This document shows, piece by piece, positions 12,181 through 24,178 of a stretch of 64,000 nt of DNA (position 1 is the stretch's first letter; the number at the start of each line of letters is the position of its first letter). The notes under the pieces are model-generated. The model saw only the letters and a list, made by a program, of their open reading frames with translations. It was not told the DNA's origin and ran no database searches. This DNA comes from Cyanoderma ruficeps. Lineage: Eukaryota; Chordata; Aves; Passeriformes; Timaliidae. A program made the position numbers and the translations under genes. The stretch is from the NCBI GenBank assembly GCA_008694505.1, contig VZDJ01000011.1, positions 1,260,007 to 1,324,006 on the forward strand. Reading direction: 5' to 3'.

Positions 12181-13769
12181 AGCATTAACTTCATGAAACA
12201 ATTTGTTCTCACACCCTTGAATTTTATTCAGCCTACTACTGGAGAGATAAGAGTGTCATTAGTTATGTAAATGGATATTTCATATTTCTCATTCATTTTG
12301 CTACTTAACATTTTGTTTAAAATTAAGCACTGGAGACTCCTTTTAAATTCTCAAATATGTCAATTGTCAGTTCTTCTGTCTCAGATACTATATTCCGCCC
12401 TGATGTGCCTATGACGTCATATGTTCTTTTCAAGGAGAAAGAAAATGGATCCTTTCATTTAAGAAGACACCTTCAAATGTCACGTAACATCCAGTGATTT
12501 TACATAAAGCTGACAAAAAAGCTAAGTTCATATCCATCTAGAGTAAATGGTATATACATGAGAACAAACGCTTCTATTATTGTATGGTCAATACACTTTA
12601 ATCCTGTTTTTCTGCTCTTATTTTTCATCCACTCACAACTGTCTTTCATTAAACTAGTGCGACTTTAACTCCCGATTTTTGTCTTGATAAGAGATACATC
12701 ACCATCATCATCATTGTCCAGATGCCACACTATTTTTAGCAGTTGTAGGATTTGCATCCAACAAACAAACAAAGGAATTCAAGAGCTCAGCGTGTAAAAC
12801 AGAATAGTTCTAGTCCATTCTTCAAGAATGCTTTTCTCATAACAACATCCCAGAACATACTTAGGATCGATGTGTGTAGTTTGACTTTTGTTCTGGTACT
12901 TAGCGGAGACAATTTCTACATAGTAAAATTGCCATGTTCTGGATCATCTGCTCTTATACAGAACTTGGAGTCATGAAATAACTTCCAAACATGTAGTATG
13001 TGGACAATGATGGAAAGTACATACAGTGTACTTATAACTTTTCTTGTTTGTTTTTTTGTTTTTTGGTTAGGTAGATTTAATCAGATTGCATATTTTACTT
13101 GGATAAGGTGCACTGTAGGATTTTCAGTAATATTTTGAAGTAGTAATAAGGCATATATTTTAAATAAATTTTTAAGTAAACTGTATTTAAATGTCTTTTC
13201 AGCAATTTCCTGAACTGGGACAACTGTCAAAGTAAACATAACAATAAGAGAAATATTTTCTTAAAATGTAACAATTTATAATACTTTCACCTGTAACAAA
13301 GTTATAAGAGGAAAGAATTACCTTTTCTTACTTGCAATTTTGCAAACTTTCTGAACATGAAAACAAATCAGAGAAAAACAAAAGTAAAACAGTCCTTGTA
13401 CACAGCTGTATTTATTAGAGAAGGAGAAGAAGAAAATTAAATACTTCAAATTAAATTTGAAAATAATGTCAGGTTGGAGACCTGCAGTCACAAAAGACAA
13501 AGATCATGGATTGAGATAAGAACAATTAACTGGAAACAGCAATGAGATAAGAAAACTAAGAGCAACAATACTATCAACATAACTGTACGAGAGAGGCAAG
13601 TGATTCACATGTAAAATGTTCACTGGACCTCACTTGACTGCTTTATGCTCACCTGACCCAGAAGAAGCAAGCTCTTCCCCTGCACCTGGAGAATGATATG
13701 AGGTGGTACAGAATAACTTCTGGGTCTTGTCATCCCCTCTGCTAGTTACTGCAAAAATTAACCCTGTCC
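12181..13769. other. Unique AT-rich non-coding DNA
   Basis: No gene recognised. It holds a perfect cAMP-response-element palindrome (listed separately). Confidence 0.5.
12412..12419. promoter_or_regulatory. Perfect CRE-type palindrome TGACGTCA
   Basis: The 8-bp ATF/CREB consensus occurs within atgacgtcatat. The CpG it carries is otherwise scarce in this AT-rich unique stretch. No transcription start is known nearby, so function is unproven; an 8-mer can occur by chance in 64 kb. Confidence 0.3.
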
Positions 13770-14340
13770 TGGCCATACCCAGGACATCAGGGAAAGAATT
13801 TGACATTTGTCCTTGCTAATTTCATACAGTCTACAAAGGTCTCTCAATCGAGGTCTTTCTCTTAGAAAAGTGTCTTTTTCTACATTCAAGAGAATCAACA
13901 GGTTCTCATAATTTAGTGTCATTGGCAAACTCAGTGTGCCCTCAACTGTAATGTCTAGTCAATGATGAAAATATTGCTAAGAACTGGAACTGAAATTGAG
14001 CCCTGAGGAAAACGTCTAATGACTGGCCAGGCACTTATTACCTTATTCACTACGACTCTTAGAGCCTGACTCTTCAGATGATTGTTCACTCATTTTATTG
14101 TGTACATGCCTAGCTGTATTTGATTCAGAAAGATACTCTCAAAGACTTACTAAAATTTTGCTAAAATAAAACCAGCCTGAACAAATACAGTGGTTTGCCT
14201 TCAACCACTTGTCAGATAACCTTGTCATGAAGGGATAGGGAATTAGCAACACCTGTGAGCTTGCCCAAGGCACTAGCATTCTAGTCACTGTCATAGAAAA
14301 ATTGCTTTTTTTCCCAAAATACGGCCTCTCTTTAAAGAGG
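13770..14340 (-). mobile_element. Ancient CR1/L3-class LINE remnant
   Basis: The plus strand resembles the antisense of a bird CR1-type reverse-transcriptase region. Matching words in the expected order are ggcaaactca...gccctcaa (about 13925-13950), aatgatgaaaatatt (13960s) and attgagccctgagg (about 13995-14010). Identity is low, with many indels and stops, so no protein can be read. Recognition is by word order from known bird LINE sequence, not by alignment. A further weak stretch continues to about 14470. Confidence 0.5.
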
Positions 14341-14479
14341 TCTCCTAGACAGACTGCAGCCCTATGGAGGATCCCTGGGTGACTCCAGATTCTGTGGCAT
14401 GATCCTCTTCAAAGTGAGAATTTGTTCATCATTGATTTGCCCTGCTTCTGAGAGCAGTTTGGTGAGCATTGTGCAATCA

Positions 14480-15022
14480 CTATTTTAAATAATAAATATA
14501 TACGTACATATATAAGTAATTAGGTATATTTTATAGTTTCTTGTTGGTTATTTTTGTGGTAAACTTAATAATGAAATATATGCTGCTACTATTGAAATAT
14601 ATATACTTTCTTTTTTGGTAGTAATTTTGTAGTAACTTAGATGTATTCACTTTATTAATCATAAGCTTATTTACTTTTTATTAGTAATTTGCAATAATCT
14701 GTAATAAAGAAATGTAGGAAATAAAATCTCTGTATTGTTCTGCATTATGGAATCATACAAACCCATCTTTATATACCCATAAGCTCAGCAACCGTTTTGT
14801 TTTTTGAACTTCCAGTCCTGGAAGTTGTTCAAAAAACTTACCGATATGGCATTTGAAGACATGGTTTAATATTGGAAATGGTGAAGGTCTAGGCAGATGT
14901 TTGGACTTGATAATTTTAAAAAAGATATTATCATACCTTAATTATTTTATGTTTTTATCTTCAATAATTAAAATTACTATATAGAGATTAAATATTTTGG
15001 TCAAATCATTAGATTAAGTTCA
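14480..15022. other. AT-rich non-coding DNA with a quasi-palindrome
   Basis: Very AT-rich with TA-rich runs. The only structured element is the imperfect hairpin at 14799-14837. Confidence 0.5.
14799..14837. repeat. Imperfect inverted repeat (hairpin)
   Basis: An 11-bp arm, gttttttgaac (14799-14809), pairs with gttcaaaaaac (14827-14837). An inner ttccag (14810-14815) pairs with ctggaa (14818-14823). A 3-base bulge lies on the right side. The apex is too tight to form fully. Confidence 0.7.
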
Positions 15023-15888
15023 AATCACAGAATCACAGAATCACAGAATCACAGAATGTGTAGGTTGGAAGAGACCTTCAAGATCATCGGGTCCAACCCA
15101 GCCCTAACACCTCAACTAGATCATGGCAACCAGTGCCACGTCCAGTCTCTTTCTAAACACATCCAGGGATGGTGACTCCACCACCTCCCCGGGCAGACTA
15201 TTCCAGTATTTAATTACTCTTTCAGTGAAAAACTTCCTCCTAATATCCAACCTGTATTTCCCCTGACGCAGCTTAAGACTATGTCCTCTCATTCTATCAG
15301 TTGCTGCCTGGAGAAAGAGACCAACTCCCAGCTGTCTACAACTACCCTTCAGGAAGTTATAGAGAGTGATAAGGTCACCTCTGAGTCTCCTTTTCTCCAG
15401 GCTAAACAACCCCAGCTCCCTCAGGCGTTCTTCATATGGCTTGTTTTCCAAGCCCTTCACCAGCTTTGTTGCCCTCCTCTGGACACGTTCAAGAATCTCA
15501 ACATCCTTCCTAAACTGAGGGGCCCAGAACTGGACACAATACTCAAGGTGTGGCCTCACCAGTGCTGAATACAGGGGAAGAATGACCTCCCTGCTCCTGC
15601 TGGCCACACCATTCCTGATACAGGCCAGGATGCCATTGGCCCTCTTGGCCACCAGAGCACACTGCTGGCTCATGTTCAGCCGGCTGCTGACCAGAACGCC
15701 CAGGTCCCTTTCCTCCTGGGCACTGTCCAGCCACACCGTCCCCAGCCTGTAACGCTGTAGGGGGTTATCGTGGCCAAAGTGCAGGACCCGACACTTGGAC
15801 TCATTGAACCTCATTTTGTTAGACTCTGCCCATCGATCCAACCGTATGTATAGCTTTATTTTGTCCGCTAAAATTTTTGGAGACATTT
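15023..15888 (-). mobile_element. CR1 LINE, 5'-truncated, well-preserved 3' end
   Basis: This is the best-preserved CR1 in the window. Four exact tandem copies of aatcacag (15023-15054) form the element's 3' terminal repeat. They are followed by the conserved 3' UTR segment (aggttggaagagaccttc) and then, on the minus strand, by an open frame for the C-terminal part of the reverse-transcriptase protein. The 5' end stops near 15888, so roughly the last 0.87 kb is present, typical of truncated CR1 retrocopies. The intact frame and clean terminal repeat suggest it is younger than the other CR1 pieces here. Confidence 0.93.
15116..15886 (-). pseudogene. CR1 reverse-transcriptase C-terminal fragment (256 codons, open)
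   Basis: This is the C-terminal quarter or so of the CR1 ORF2 protein, which in a full element carries an endonuclease and reverse transcriptase. Near the N-terminus the segment [16 protein letters not shown] is the conserved stretch after the polymerase palm. [15 protein letters not shown], about residues 130-145, and [17 protein letters not shown], about 165-180, are further CR1 hallmarks. The catalytic palm motifs and the endonuclease lie upstream and are missing through 5' truncation, so the piece cannot be active. The first Met is simply the first ATG inside the truncated copy. The frame is unbroken, unlike every other CR1 piece here. Confidence 0.9.
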
Positions 15889-16920
15889 TATTGACGAAAA
15901 TTTAATTTCACCAGTACATGCATCTACTCATTGAGTTTACAATTTTTTAGGCACAATCTCCACCCCTGAATTTATTTGGTTGGATGGAAAATTCTAAAAG
16001 CTGAGATTAGAATAAAATCAATAGATAGTTCCAAGGAATAAAAACATAATGGCAGAAGGAAAAATAATAAAAGTTTAATGTTTGAAATCTAAATAATTAT
16101 TTTAATTTTCATAACATGTGAAATCAGTAAAAATAATACATTGAAAAAAGTAGCCACAATGTCATCCACTATAGTGGTTCACCCTATATATTATAAATTT
16201 AGACCCAAATCTTTAACAGATCCAAAGAAAATTTTTGGGTGACCTAAAACTTAATGTTGCATGAGTTGAAGATTTTCAATCAGATGATAACAACCAACAT
16301 TATTCAATATTAATTCTTCCCTGTTGTTTGGCTGACCCAGGTGTTAAAGAATGTTTCTTGGATGATTTCTTCTTAATATTTGCACATGTACTCTAGTTTA
16401 TTCCCACAGTATTTGCGTAATGACATGTAGTCAGAGACAGGTATGGAAAAAAAAAAAAGAAAAAATCTCCTTTATTTTTGGGAAAAGGAAATTTAAGTTT
16501 GTTTATCTAATCTTCAGAATATGCAGATATATCAAAATAGTTCATGATTGCTCTATCTATTAAAAGAACCTCCTGACAAATCTGAAAGAATAATGCTTTT
16601 TCCCAATATCCCCGTGCAAGACATTTATGTAGAAGACAAGTAACTCATTTTCTCTTTTAAAGTATTTTAAAATATTTTCATATTTGATGTCTCTAACAGA
16701 AGATCCTGTTGGATTATATCACAGTGGTCTTCAGTAGAACTGGAAAAGCATAATCCTAGTTTTACACAGTAAGTTTCAGTTTGATTAAAACTCAAAGATA
16801 TACACCTTCTTTACGCCTAATGTATTTGATGCTTGACTAATTATTCAAATTTTTTGTAGATTGCAGCCCACTAAACTCTACAAAAGATCCACAAAAACTC
16901 ATTAAAATACCCTCAATTTC
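15889..16920. other. Unique AT-rich non-coding DNA
   Basis: Nothing recognised apart from a short A-rich run near 16447. Confidence 0.5.
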
Positions 16921-17330
16921 TGTCGCAACAAGATGTTGATGCCAAGAGAGGCTGATCTGCAACAGAGGCTACATAGAGTTAAAGGAATACAGTCGGTATT
17001 TATTAAAAGGCCTTCAAAGAGCCCAGCAGTGGTACTGCCCAAGATGGACACAGGATGAATGACTGGTCACGAGTTTTCACACTTTTCAAAGTTTTGGTCC
17101 ATTTACATATTGGGGTCAATCGTCCAATTACAGCTTCAGGTTATGAAGTCCCATCCTCTCAGACTGATTTCCTCAATTCACTGTTGTTTACTCTTTTTTA
17201 GCCTGACACTGCAACGGTGTCCTTGTTTCTCAGGCTGGAAAAGGATTGTTTCGTCTAACTAACCTGTGAAGAGAACTTGCTAACACTTCATATGTAGTTC
17301 TGAGGCATACACTACGGCAGTACAGAATCT
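16921..17330 (-). mobile_element. Probable solo LTR of an ERV, minus orientation
   Basis: The plus strand opens with TGTCGCAACA, so the element ends TGTTGCGACA on its own strand. This matches the ...GCGACA end of the LTRs at 23524 and 42821. A minus-strand AATAAA lies at 16999-17004 (tttatt on the plus strand), about 80 bp inside that end, as expected for a short U5. The right edge, near cagtaca at about 17331, is uncertain because no matching target duplication was found next to aatttc on the left. Confidence 0.65.
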
Positions 17331-17503
17331 AGAAAATATGAAAGCTAAAACTTAAGGCATCAATGCACACAACTGAATTTTTTCAACTGATAGTAAACTT
17401 CTTCCAAGCCCAGAGGAAAAATAAGTTTTTTATCCTCTGACTGAAGAGAAAATAGTCAAAGGAGTGATTTCCATTTGAAGTCTACTGTCTCGGCTTAACA
17501 GAT

Positions 17504-18053
17504 TGTAGTGGTTTGAAAGCAAAACAAGTGAGAGGCTCCAAGTCAGAAATACAATTTACTAAGAAGAAAGGCGAAAAAAAGTAGAATAAAATAAAATAAA
17601 TGCAATAATACAAAAGACCACTGACACAGTCAGAATATAAGCTGAGCAGTGTGAAGGAAGAAGTCCAGATGAGGTGGTCTTCCTGAAGCAGTGACCCTGT
17701 AGAAAGGTCTGGTAGCTCTGGTCCTCTGGGAATCCAGTGTGTAAGGGCTGCCTGTACTGTCCCCAAATCCCAGATTATATCCGGGTGAGAATGCTTGGTT
17801 CCTCCCCCTGGGCGGAGCATCTCACAATGGGATGATGAGTCATACAGGGGGGTCCTTGATGGCCCATTAGAGAGAGATCGCTCCTGGAGGCAGTTATCTA
17901 TGAGTCATACAGCAAGGCATCTGATGGGCCATTAGCAGAAGATAGCCCAGGGGGAGGTGGCTTGGGAAAAACATTGCTCCAACAATTGGATCCAACAGTT
18001 CATGAAGATGGTGATAGAATACTTTTGCACATCCTATACTACAACACAGGACA
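17504..18053 (-). mobile_element. Solo LTR, ERVL-type, 5-bp target duplication
   Basis: A 550-bp LTR in minus orientation, with plus-strand ends tgtagtgg...ggaca. The exact 5-bp duplication cagat lies at 17499-17503 and 18054-18058. On its own strand a T-rich stretch and an AGTAAA-type polyadenylation signal (plus-strand tttact, 17555-17560) lie close to the 3' end. The 5-bp duplication points to the ERVL class by inference. No interior remains. It sits a few bases from the left edge of the long LTR-like unit at 18059, so it inserted at that edge. The 112-codon minus-strand frame at 17482-17820 is not a gene. Confidence 0.8.
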
Positions 18054-18058
18054 CAGAT

Positions 18059-19929
18059 TTTTGGATTTTTGGCTGGGGGAGAGTTCCCAGCCTGTGGGGC
18101 TGGCTCCCTGTGGGGACCTGGCGGAGCCAATTAGCTGGTTAGTTTGGAAGAACCAATCAACTGGCTAGTTTTAGAGATTGACACCTGGTTAAATCACTTT
18201 AAAAAGAGTTGACCACACCTCTGTGGAAAAACACACTTTAAAACAAAGCCTGGGAAAAGCTCTTTTGGCTTTCAGCCTTCGAACAAGTATGTGGACAGGC
18301 CTGGGCCCATATGGTAAGGCACAGCTGGGCTGAGATTTCTGCCCTCTGAGGAGTGTTGAGTGAGCTGCTGAGCCCCTCACCGGGGAGCCCACCAGGCCCT
18401 GTCCCAGTGCGGCAGCTGGGGGCCCTTCCTGGTGGGGCTGGGCCCCTTCCTGGCGGAGCCCCTGGTCCTTTATTTCTGGTGATGCCACCAGGCCATGCCG
18501 GCCGGGAGATACACTGGCACCAGGAGCAACCATGCAGCTGGGACAAGCGCCAGGAGTGGTCCCGTAGTCTGTGCAGGCATCCCAAGGCCAGGAACATCCA
18601 GGGCTGGGAGTGGCCGCCGTCAGCCCAGTCCAGGAGCGGCCATGTTGCCAGGACTGCTGAGCCGAAATCAACGTGGTGCTGTGCGACTGTGGCTATCTCG
18701 GCCTGGCTCGCAATGAACTTTGTTTGCTTAGCCACTTTTGGCCAACTATGCTGCAGAGGGGCAAAAGCAGTGGCAGAATTTCCTTTTTTTTTTTTTTTTC
18801 CCTAGCATCCCACATGAAGGAAAGACCCAGGGGTGGCACCAGCAGCCAGCATGACTCGCACGGTGCTGGCAAGGACCACAAGATCAGCAGTGAAAGACAC
18901 AGCAATTCCTTGACTGCAGAGCCTGGATGAGATCAACCTTTAAACGCTGCAGGACTCTATAAAAATGTTTCAATTGATAAAGCTTGAGAACAAATGAACC
19001 TACAAACAGCAATTCTCTCCTGAATCAGGAAAAGAAAAGGATGAAGACAAATGGAAAAAACAACATGGGATGGAACACTGAAGTCACTAAAGAAGGAGAC
19101 AAATTCTGCATGGGAGGGGCCAGGGAGATGTCTTAGTCTTGGGCTGAAATTCTTTTGTAAGGCCATGGTGAAGATATATTTGATATATATCAGACTATGT
19201 TTTTTCCCTGTAATTCATGGAATGCATTGGGGGGATGTAGCATTATGACTGCAGCCATGAAGAGAAGCACCAGTGTTGAAATAAGCAGATGTTGCAATAG
19301 CTGTAATCCAATGAGAAGTTTGAACTGAGAGAGATGAGAGAGATGAGAGAGGTGAGAAACCTTGCCCCACAAACAGAAGAAGAAACCTTTGTTCCCTGAG
19401 ATGGATGAAAAGGACTTTTGTTTTTATGCTAGAACAGCTCATCCTTAAAGTTGCACCCCAATAAGTTGACATGGCCCATTACTGCAGCTGTGGGAAGGTT
19501 GCAAACAATGGGAGGGACTTTCACACTGTGAACAGATTTTCCTTTCCTGGCCATCTGGTTTGGTGTGACACTGAAGCCATGAGAGAACTGTTTCTTGTGA
19601 AGAAGTCTCCATGGAATAGCAAGAGACAATCCTGTCCCTAAGTGAACTAAAGAAAGACTTCTAGAGGTGGTAAACTGACTGAAAGTCCCAGGTTTTGTCT
19701 CTTTATGTTGTCAGTGGGAAAGAAAAGAGGGTGTGGGGGGAGGAGAAGTGTTCTGAAGGTTTATTCTGATTTATTATTTTTCTTTTAATTCTGTTAATAA
19801 AGTTTTTTTTTATACCCTTTAAAGTTTTGAGCCTGTTTTGCCCTACTCCTAATCCATATCTCACAGCAGGAAATTACTAAATAATTCTAGTGGTTGCACT
19901 GGCATTTGGCCAGCACTAAACCCACTACA
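18059..19929 (+). mobile_element. Long non-coding LTR-like unit, copy 1 (about 1.87 kb)
   Basis: This block aligns along most of its length with 50293-51847. Shared words in the same order include aatcaactggctagtttt-like sequence, cctgggaaaag, ggctgaaattcttttgtaag, ccatgagagaactgttt, tagaggtggtaaactgac, and the end region tctcacagcag...cccactaca. A TATA-like ctttaaaa lies near 18237, and AATAAAG at 19796-19801 with a T-run follows about 130 bp before the end. That polarity is plus-strand LTR. The left part (18350-18700) is GC-rich and creates overlapping open frames of 150-165 codons on both strands, none recognisable. It is unusually long for a bird LTR and has no retroviral protein, so it could also be a non-autonomous element. 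Its left end is disturbed by the neighbouring insertion. Confidence 0.65.
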
Positions 19930-22900
19930 TCCACATCCCCTTCTGCTCATAAAAGGCTTATATTCCCCTTTTCCTTTTGAATGGCAGTTTAGTATATTTG
20001 GAATAGTGAAAATAATTTTGCTACATTTCTTTAACTTGACTGAGTGGCTTCAGAAGCTGTATGTACACCTTTAAAACCAGAAATAGTATTTTTTTTTCTA
20101 AAGCAACCAGTTCATGTATTTACCCTGCCTAGAAAGATCTACCATCATTTTTAGAATTGCTTTCACCATCAGGCTTTGCAGCTTAAAATGCTGTCCTGTA
20201 GCAGTCCTATAATTTCATCTGTGTGTGGTAGAAACCACTGCTTGTGTTTGCTTTTCATATTGACAGACATCTTTTCAAAGAAAAAAACCCACTATTTTCA
20301 AAAGAAAGCCTGGAAACACTAAGTCTATTTATATTCTCCCTTTTACAGGCTTGTTTCCTTCGTGCCCCAAGCACTGTTTTTCCTTGTAGGTAATAAAGTT
20401 AGTTCCTTTGTAATTTTGGCTGTTCTGTAAACAATGAAGCTGCTGTAAGAAAGAAAGAGAAAATCTCTTGTATTAGGGCAAAACCCAGTTTTCTTCCTCG
20501 AAAGGAAATAAACCCCTTGAAAAATGTCCATAAGTAGTGATTCTTATACATAGGAGATTAACTGAAGTTCAAAAGCAGTGATTAGTCAGGAAGAACAAGT
20601 TCTATTATTTAACACAAAAACATTCTATAGAATCAGTAAAGGCAACTACCAATTATGAACTGAAGAATCTAAGAAAAAAATTGAGCTTGTTCTTGTCTGT
20701 GACAAAATATTTATTATAAGTACATGTAATTAACAGGAATGGTACCTAGAAACATCACAAGCTAAACTTTTTGGCTGAGTTAGTTGGGTGTTATAATGCA
20801 GAAACACTTGCATTTTGAGACAGTTAAGTATAATAATACTCTCTGAAAACAATTTCTTTGCAGAAGCTTGCTTAATAGACCTTGAATCACAGCTACAGTG
20901 GTTAGTACTGAAAATGTAACATCAGTTACATTAATGTATAAAATAGTATCAGGAGTCTCCCTCCATGATATCCTGGTCTTTAAAGAACTTTCTGGAAGAG
21001 AAAAGAAATCATGCATTTTTCTCTCTTCTGTGACTTGAAATTTCGGGTGTCCTACAACACATGCTATAGTTTTTATTGCCAAGATGAGTTACATGAGTTT
21101 TCTCCCTATGTAAAGTCCCAGAGAGCAAACCAATTGCAGGGCCCATAGCACACAAAACTGACAGTTAAGGTCAGCACTATTCCATTAGTGCATTTCTGCT
21201 CCATCATATTCAGTTACAATATACAAAGACTTTTGACCAATATTGTTTTACACCTGTTATAAACAAAAATGACTCACTTTTGACCTGTACTGGGGACACT
21301 AGAAGAGGAGAAGATGACTGGGGTTTGTAGCATGAATAGACAACTTTCTGCTCTCCTGCCATGAGTCCGAGATGTTCTTCCCACCCATGTCAGCACACAG
21401 GATATATCCCTTTGGTTTTCTGAGTCTCAGAAAAACTATGTTTTATATCATGTCTTTTAGCAACATTTTTATAAATGAGCTCTTTGGTTTTTGAACAGTA
21501 CTTCCATTTCTTCAATTTATTTTTTTTTTGTCACATGAAATGGTTATTTTATTATAATATTTTTTAAAAACATTCCTTTCAGATTTTGAAAGAGCATAAG
21601 CATGAGTAGGCAAAAAGAATTATTGCGAAACTACAGGAAAAGTAATTATAAAAACATCTCAAATGAGAACAATATAAATGAGTTTAATTACAGGGTAGCA
21701 GAGGTTAGAAATTCTGGTTCTTTGAAAAGTTGGTTCTTATGATTCCCGTTTTTCAATTTCTGTGTTTTGTAGAATGCCAATGTGTAATCAAAGATAGTAG
21801 TAAAGAGTTATGGATACACTGAACCACACATGGGCATTCTTGAAAACAACTAGTAGCTGAGGGACATACTTTATTTAAATTCTTAAAGAACAGCTTTGGA
21901 ATGAAGTCCCACAAGGCACCACTCACGGTCAAATGTGTTTTCTGTCTGTGCAGTAAATATTTCAGACAAAGTGGATGTGGGTTGGCACAAGTTTTTGGCA
22001 GACACTTGCTGATGCTTCAAACCTATTTTTAATTTTGGATTGTGTTTTAACTGAGCATGTAGAGATACTTTAATGAGGTATCCTTTCTTTCTCTAGACTC
22101 TTAAAAATGACAATGGCACATATTTGCTTACTCAAGATTCACTGCTTGGAAGAAGCTTAAGGGAAACATTATTAAGACTGGGACATCTGTGAAATCTATC
22201 CTTTACAAAGCTATCCCTTACAAAGCTATCTTTTCTTGTGTAAATTCATGTATAAAATGTTGATGTCACATTTGTAGTTGAACTCCAAATTTGCATATGT
22301 CAGTATAATTTCATTTATATTAACTGACTCTATTAGACTACATTCATTGATCATAGCAGTTAGATTCTTTTGAAACACAGATTTTTTAATTTATTACATT
22401 TTGTATAGAGAATCTTCATTCATGTTAAGAAACAAAGACAACAGATGAAATTCATTCCAGTGTAGAGCAGAACGGTATACTTACCCCTCTACATGGAGCT
22501 GAAAACCACGATTGTTCTGTTGGCTTTGGTTTTATCTTCTCTACAGGGTTACATTCTAATTCTTCTGAACAAAAAAAATCTCTTAAAACTGGCCACAGAT
22601 GTAGTGGTTTTTCAAATGAATGAAATATTTGCTTGTTGAAGTCATTGATATTTTTGATAGCCCATTGTTAAGCCAGGCCTGATATCAAATTCCTTGTTTT
22701 CCTTGATGAAGAAAGTTCACTCAGATCCTTATTTGCCCCTTACTTGACCAAGGAGTTTGGTTCAGTTTATGGGTTATGGTGAACCCTTCTAGAAATATAA
22801 ACCTGGTACAAGAATAAAACAGGTTTTCTACCGACCGTAGTTAGGGGACATTACCTAATGAAAAAGATATTTTTTAACAGGACTATACAACTGATTCCTA

Positions 22901-23517
22901 AAAATATATCCACAAAAAACTACAGATAGTAAAGGCATTTCTTCCTCTCAAAAAATGCATGAATTGCATAATATTAGGGTATGATAGTTGAAGGCAGATG
23001 TGAAAAGAATCCTGATGCTATGCATTTTATTTGGAGACAGAAGCAACAAGATGACCCATGATATTTCTCTAATGAGACCAATTAATGGACAGGGAAGTTT
23101 TTGGAAGATGAAGCAGGGAAGGGTTATGAATTTGTGCTTAGGAATGACACCTTCAGGAATAAAGAAGATGGAGAAATTTGCATGTAATATATTCTCACAG
23201 CAGAGCATTAGAAATGCCATCATGAAGATTCTAGAAGACTTCATTTTGACACTAGTATCATGGAATTTTCAATAGGTAACACTAATGTAAGAAAAAAATA
23301 TCAACCTATTAAACCTGGTTTAGAATTACACTTCTTCCTCCTGTATTAAAACACAAATTCTCCTATGGGAGAGGGGAAGAACAGGGGAGGCATTTGTTAT
23401 TCTACAATGTTTGTTTTTCAGAGCAACCGCTATGTGTGCTGAAGCCCTGTCTCCCAGGAAGTGTGTGAACATTGCTTACTGCTAAGAAATAGAGACTTAC
23501 TTTTCCCTTTATGTGTA
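19930..23517. other. Unique non-coding DNA
   Basis: No gene or clear repeat. One stretch at about 22640-22850 has LTR-like words (atataaacctgg, then aataaaacagg, then a ggggaca end), but no target duplication, so it is not called. Confidence 0.5.
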
Positions 23518-23523
23518 TGCAGC

Positions 23524-24172
23524 TGTGGTGGTGATTTATATTCCTTTTAAGTTAAGTTCAAAATGGCTTCCTTGTAGTTTTCTGTGCTTTGTCCTTTGTA
23601 CGCCATGTTGGTTGCTCCCCTTCTCCAGTTATTTTTAGCATCAGTTCAATACATTTTGTATCCCTCTCCCCTACCTTTGCCCAGATACTGTCCCTGATTG
23701 GTTTTCCCTTCCCGCCTTTGTTATGTGTCAATCTTAAGCTTTGTTACACCTTCCCCCTGCTGTCACTTCCAAGCCTGTCCCCTTAGTCCAGAACATTCGA
23801 AGGAAGGCAGTTAGTGACTGGCTGGGATCCAAACCCTTCCCTCCCACCTTCCCTGGATTCGTTGTTGCTTATGTACGTTACGCATTCTGCCACACCCTTG
23901 TTGACCCTTATTGGTTAAGGTTTGTACCCTCCCTTGAGCTAGCCCTGAATAAAACCCCCCTGCATCCCTGGATCGGGGTCTCTCTGAGGCACCGGTCCTG
24001 GGGTGAGAGGTCCCCCTGCTATTCCTCAATAAACCCAGTTCTTCCCAGCCTCCGAGAGTCCCATCTCTTTTTTGTCCATCATCATGGGCGTGACGTAGTG
24101 GCCGGTCTCAAAGGACCCCAGGGCATTGTCGCGGAAGTCGGGGCTGGTCGGGCAAAGTGACCCACCGCGACA
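23524..24172 (+). mobile_element. Solo LTR, ERVK-like family A, copy 2
   Basis: A 649-bp LTR with ends TGTGGTGG...GCGACA. The flanks tgcagc (23518-23523) and tgcaac (24173-24178) are a 6-bp target duplication with one difference. TATA-like aataaaaccc lies near 23948 and AATAAA at 24028-24033. The R-region word tctctctgaggcaccggt and the U3 word agtgactggctggg are shared with copy 1, so both derive from one family and lie in the same orientation. No interior is present. The single mismatch in the duplication suggests it is at least as old as copies 1 and 3, although one base is weak evidence. Confidence 0.88.
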
Positions 24173-24178
24173 TGCAAC

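Noticed and set aside
15023..15054. Four tandem 8-mers considered as an independent tandem repeat
   Set aside because: They are the normal 3' terminal repeat of the adjoining CR1 element.
18189..18805. Overlapping 150-165-codon frames on both strands
   Set aside because: They lie in the GC-rich part of a repeated LTR-like unit where stops are rare; the frames are not kept in the copy at 50293.
22640..22855. Possible LTR relic with atataaacctgg and aataaaacagg
   Set aside because: Promoter and polyA words are close together and no target duplication or TG start could be fixed.
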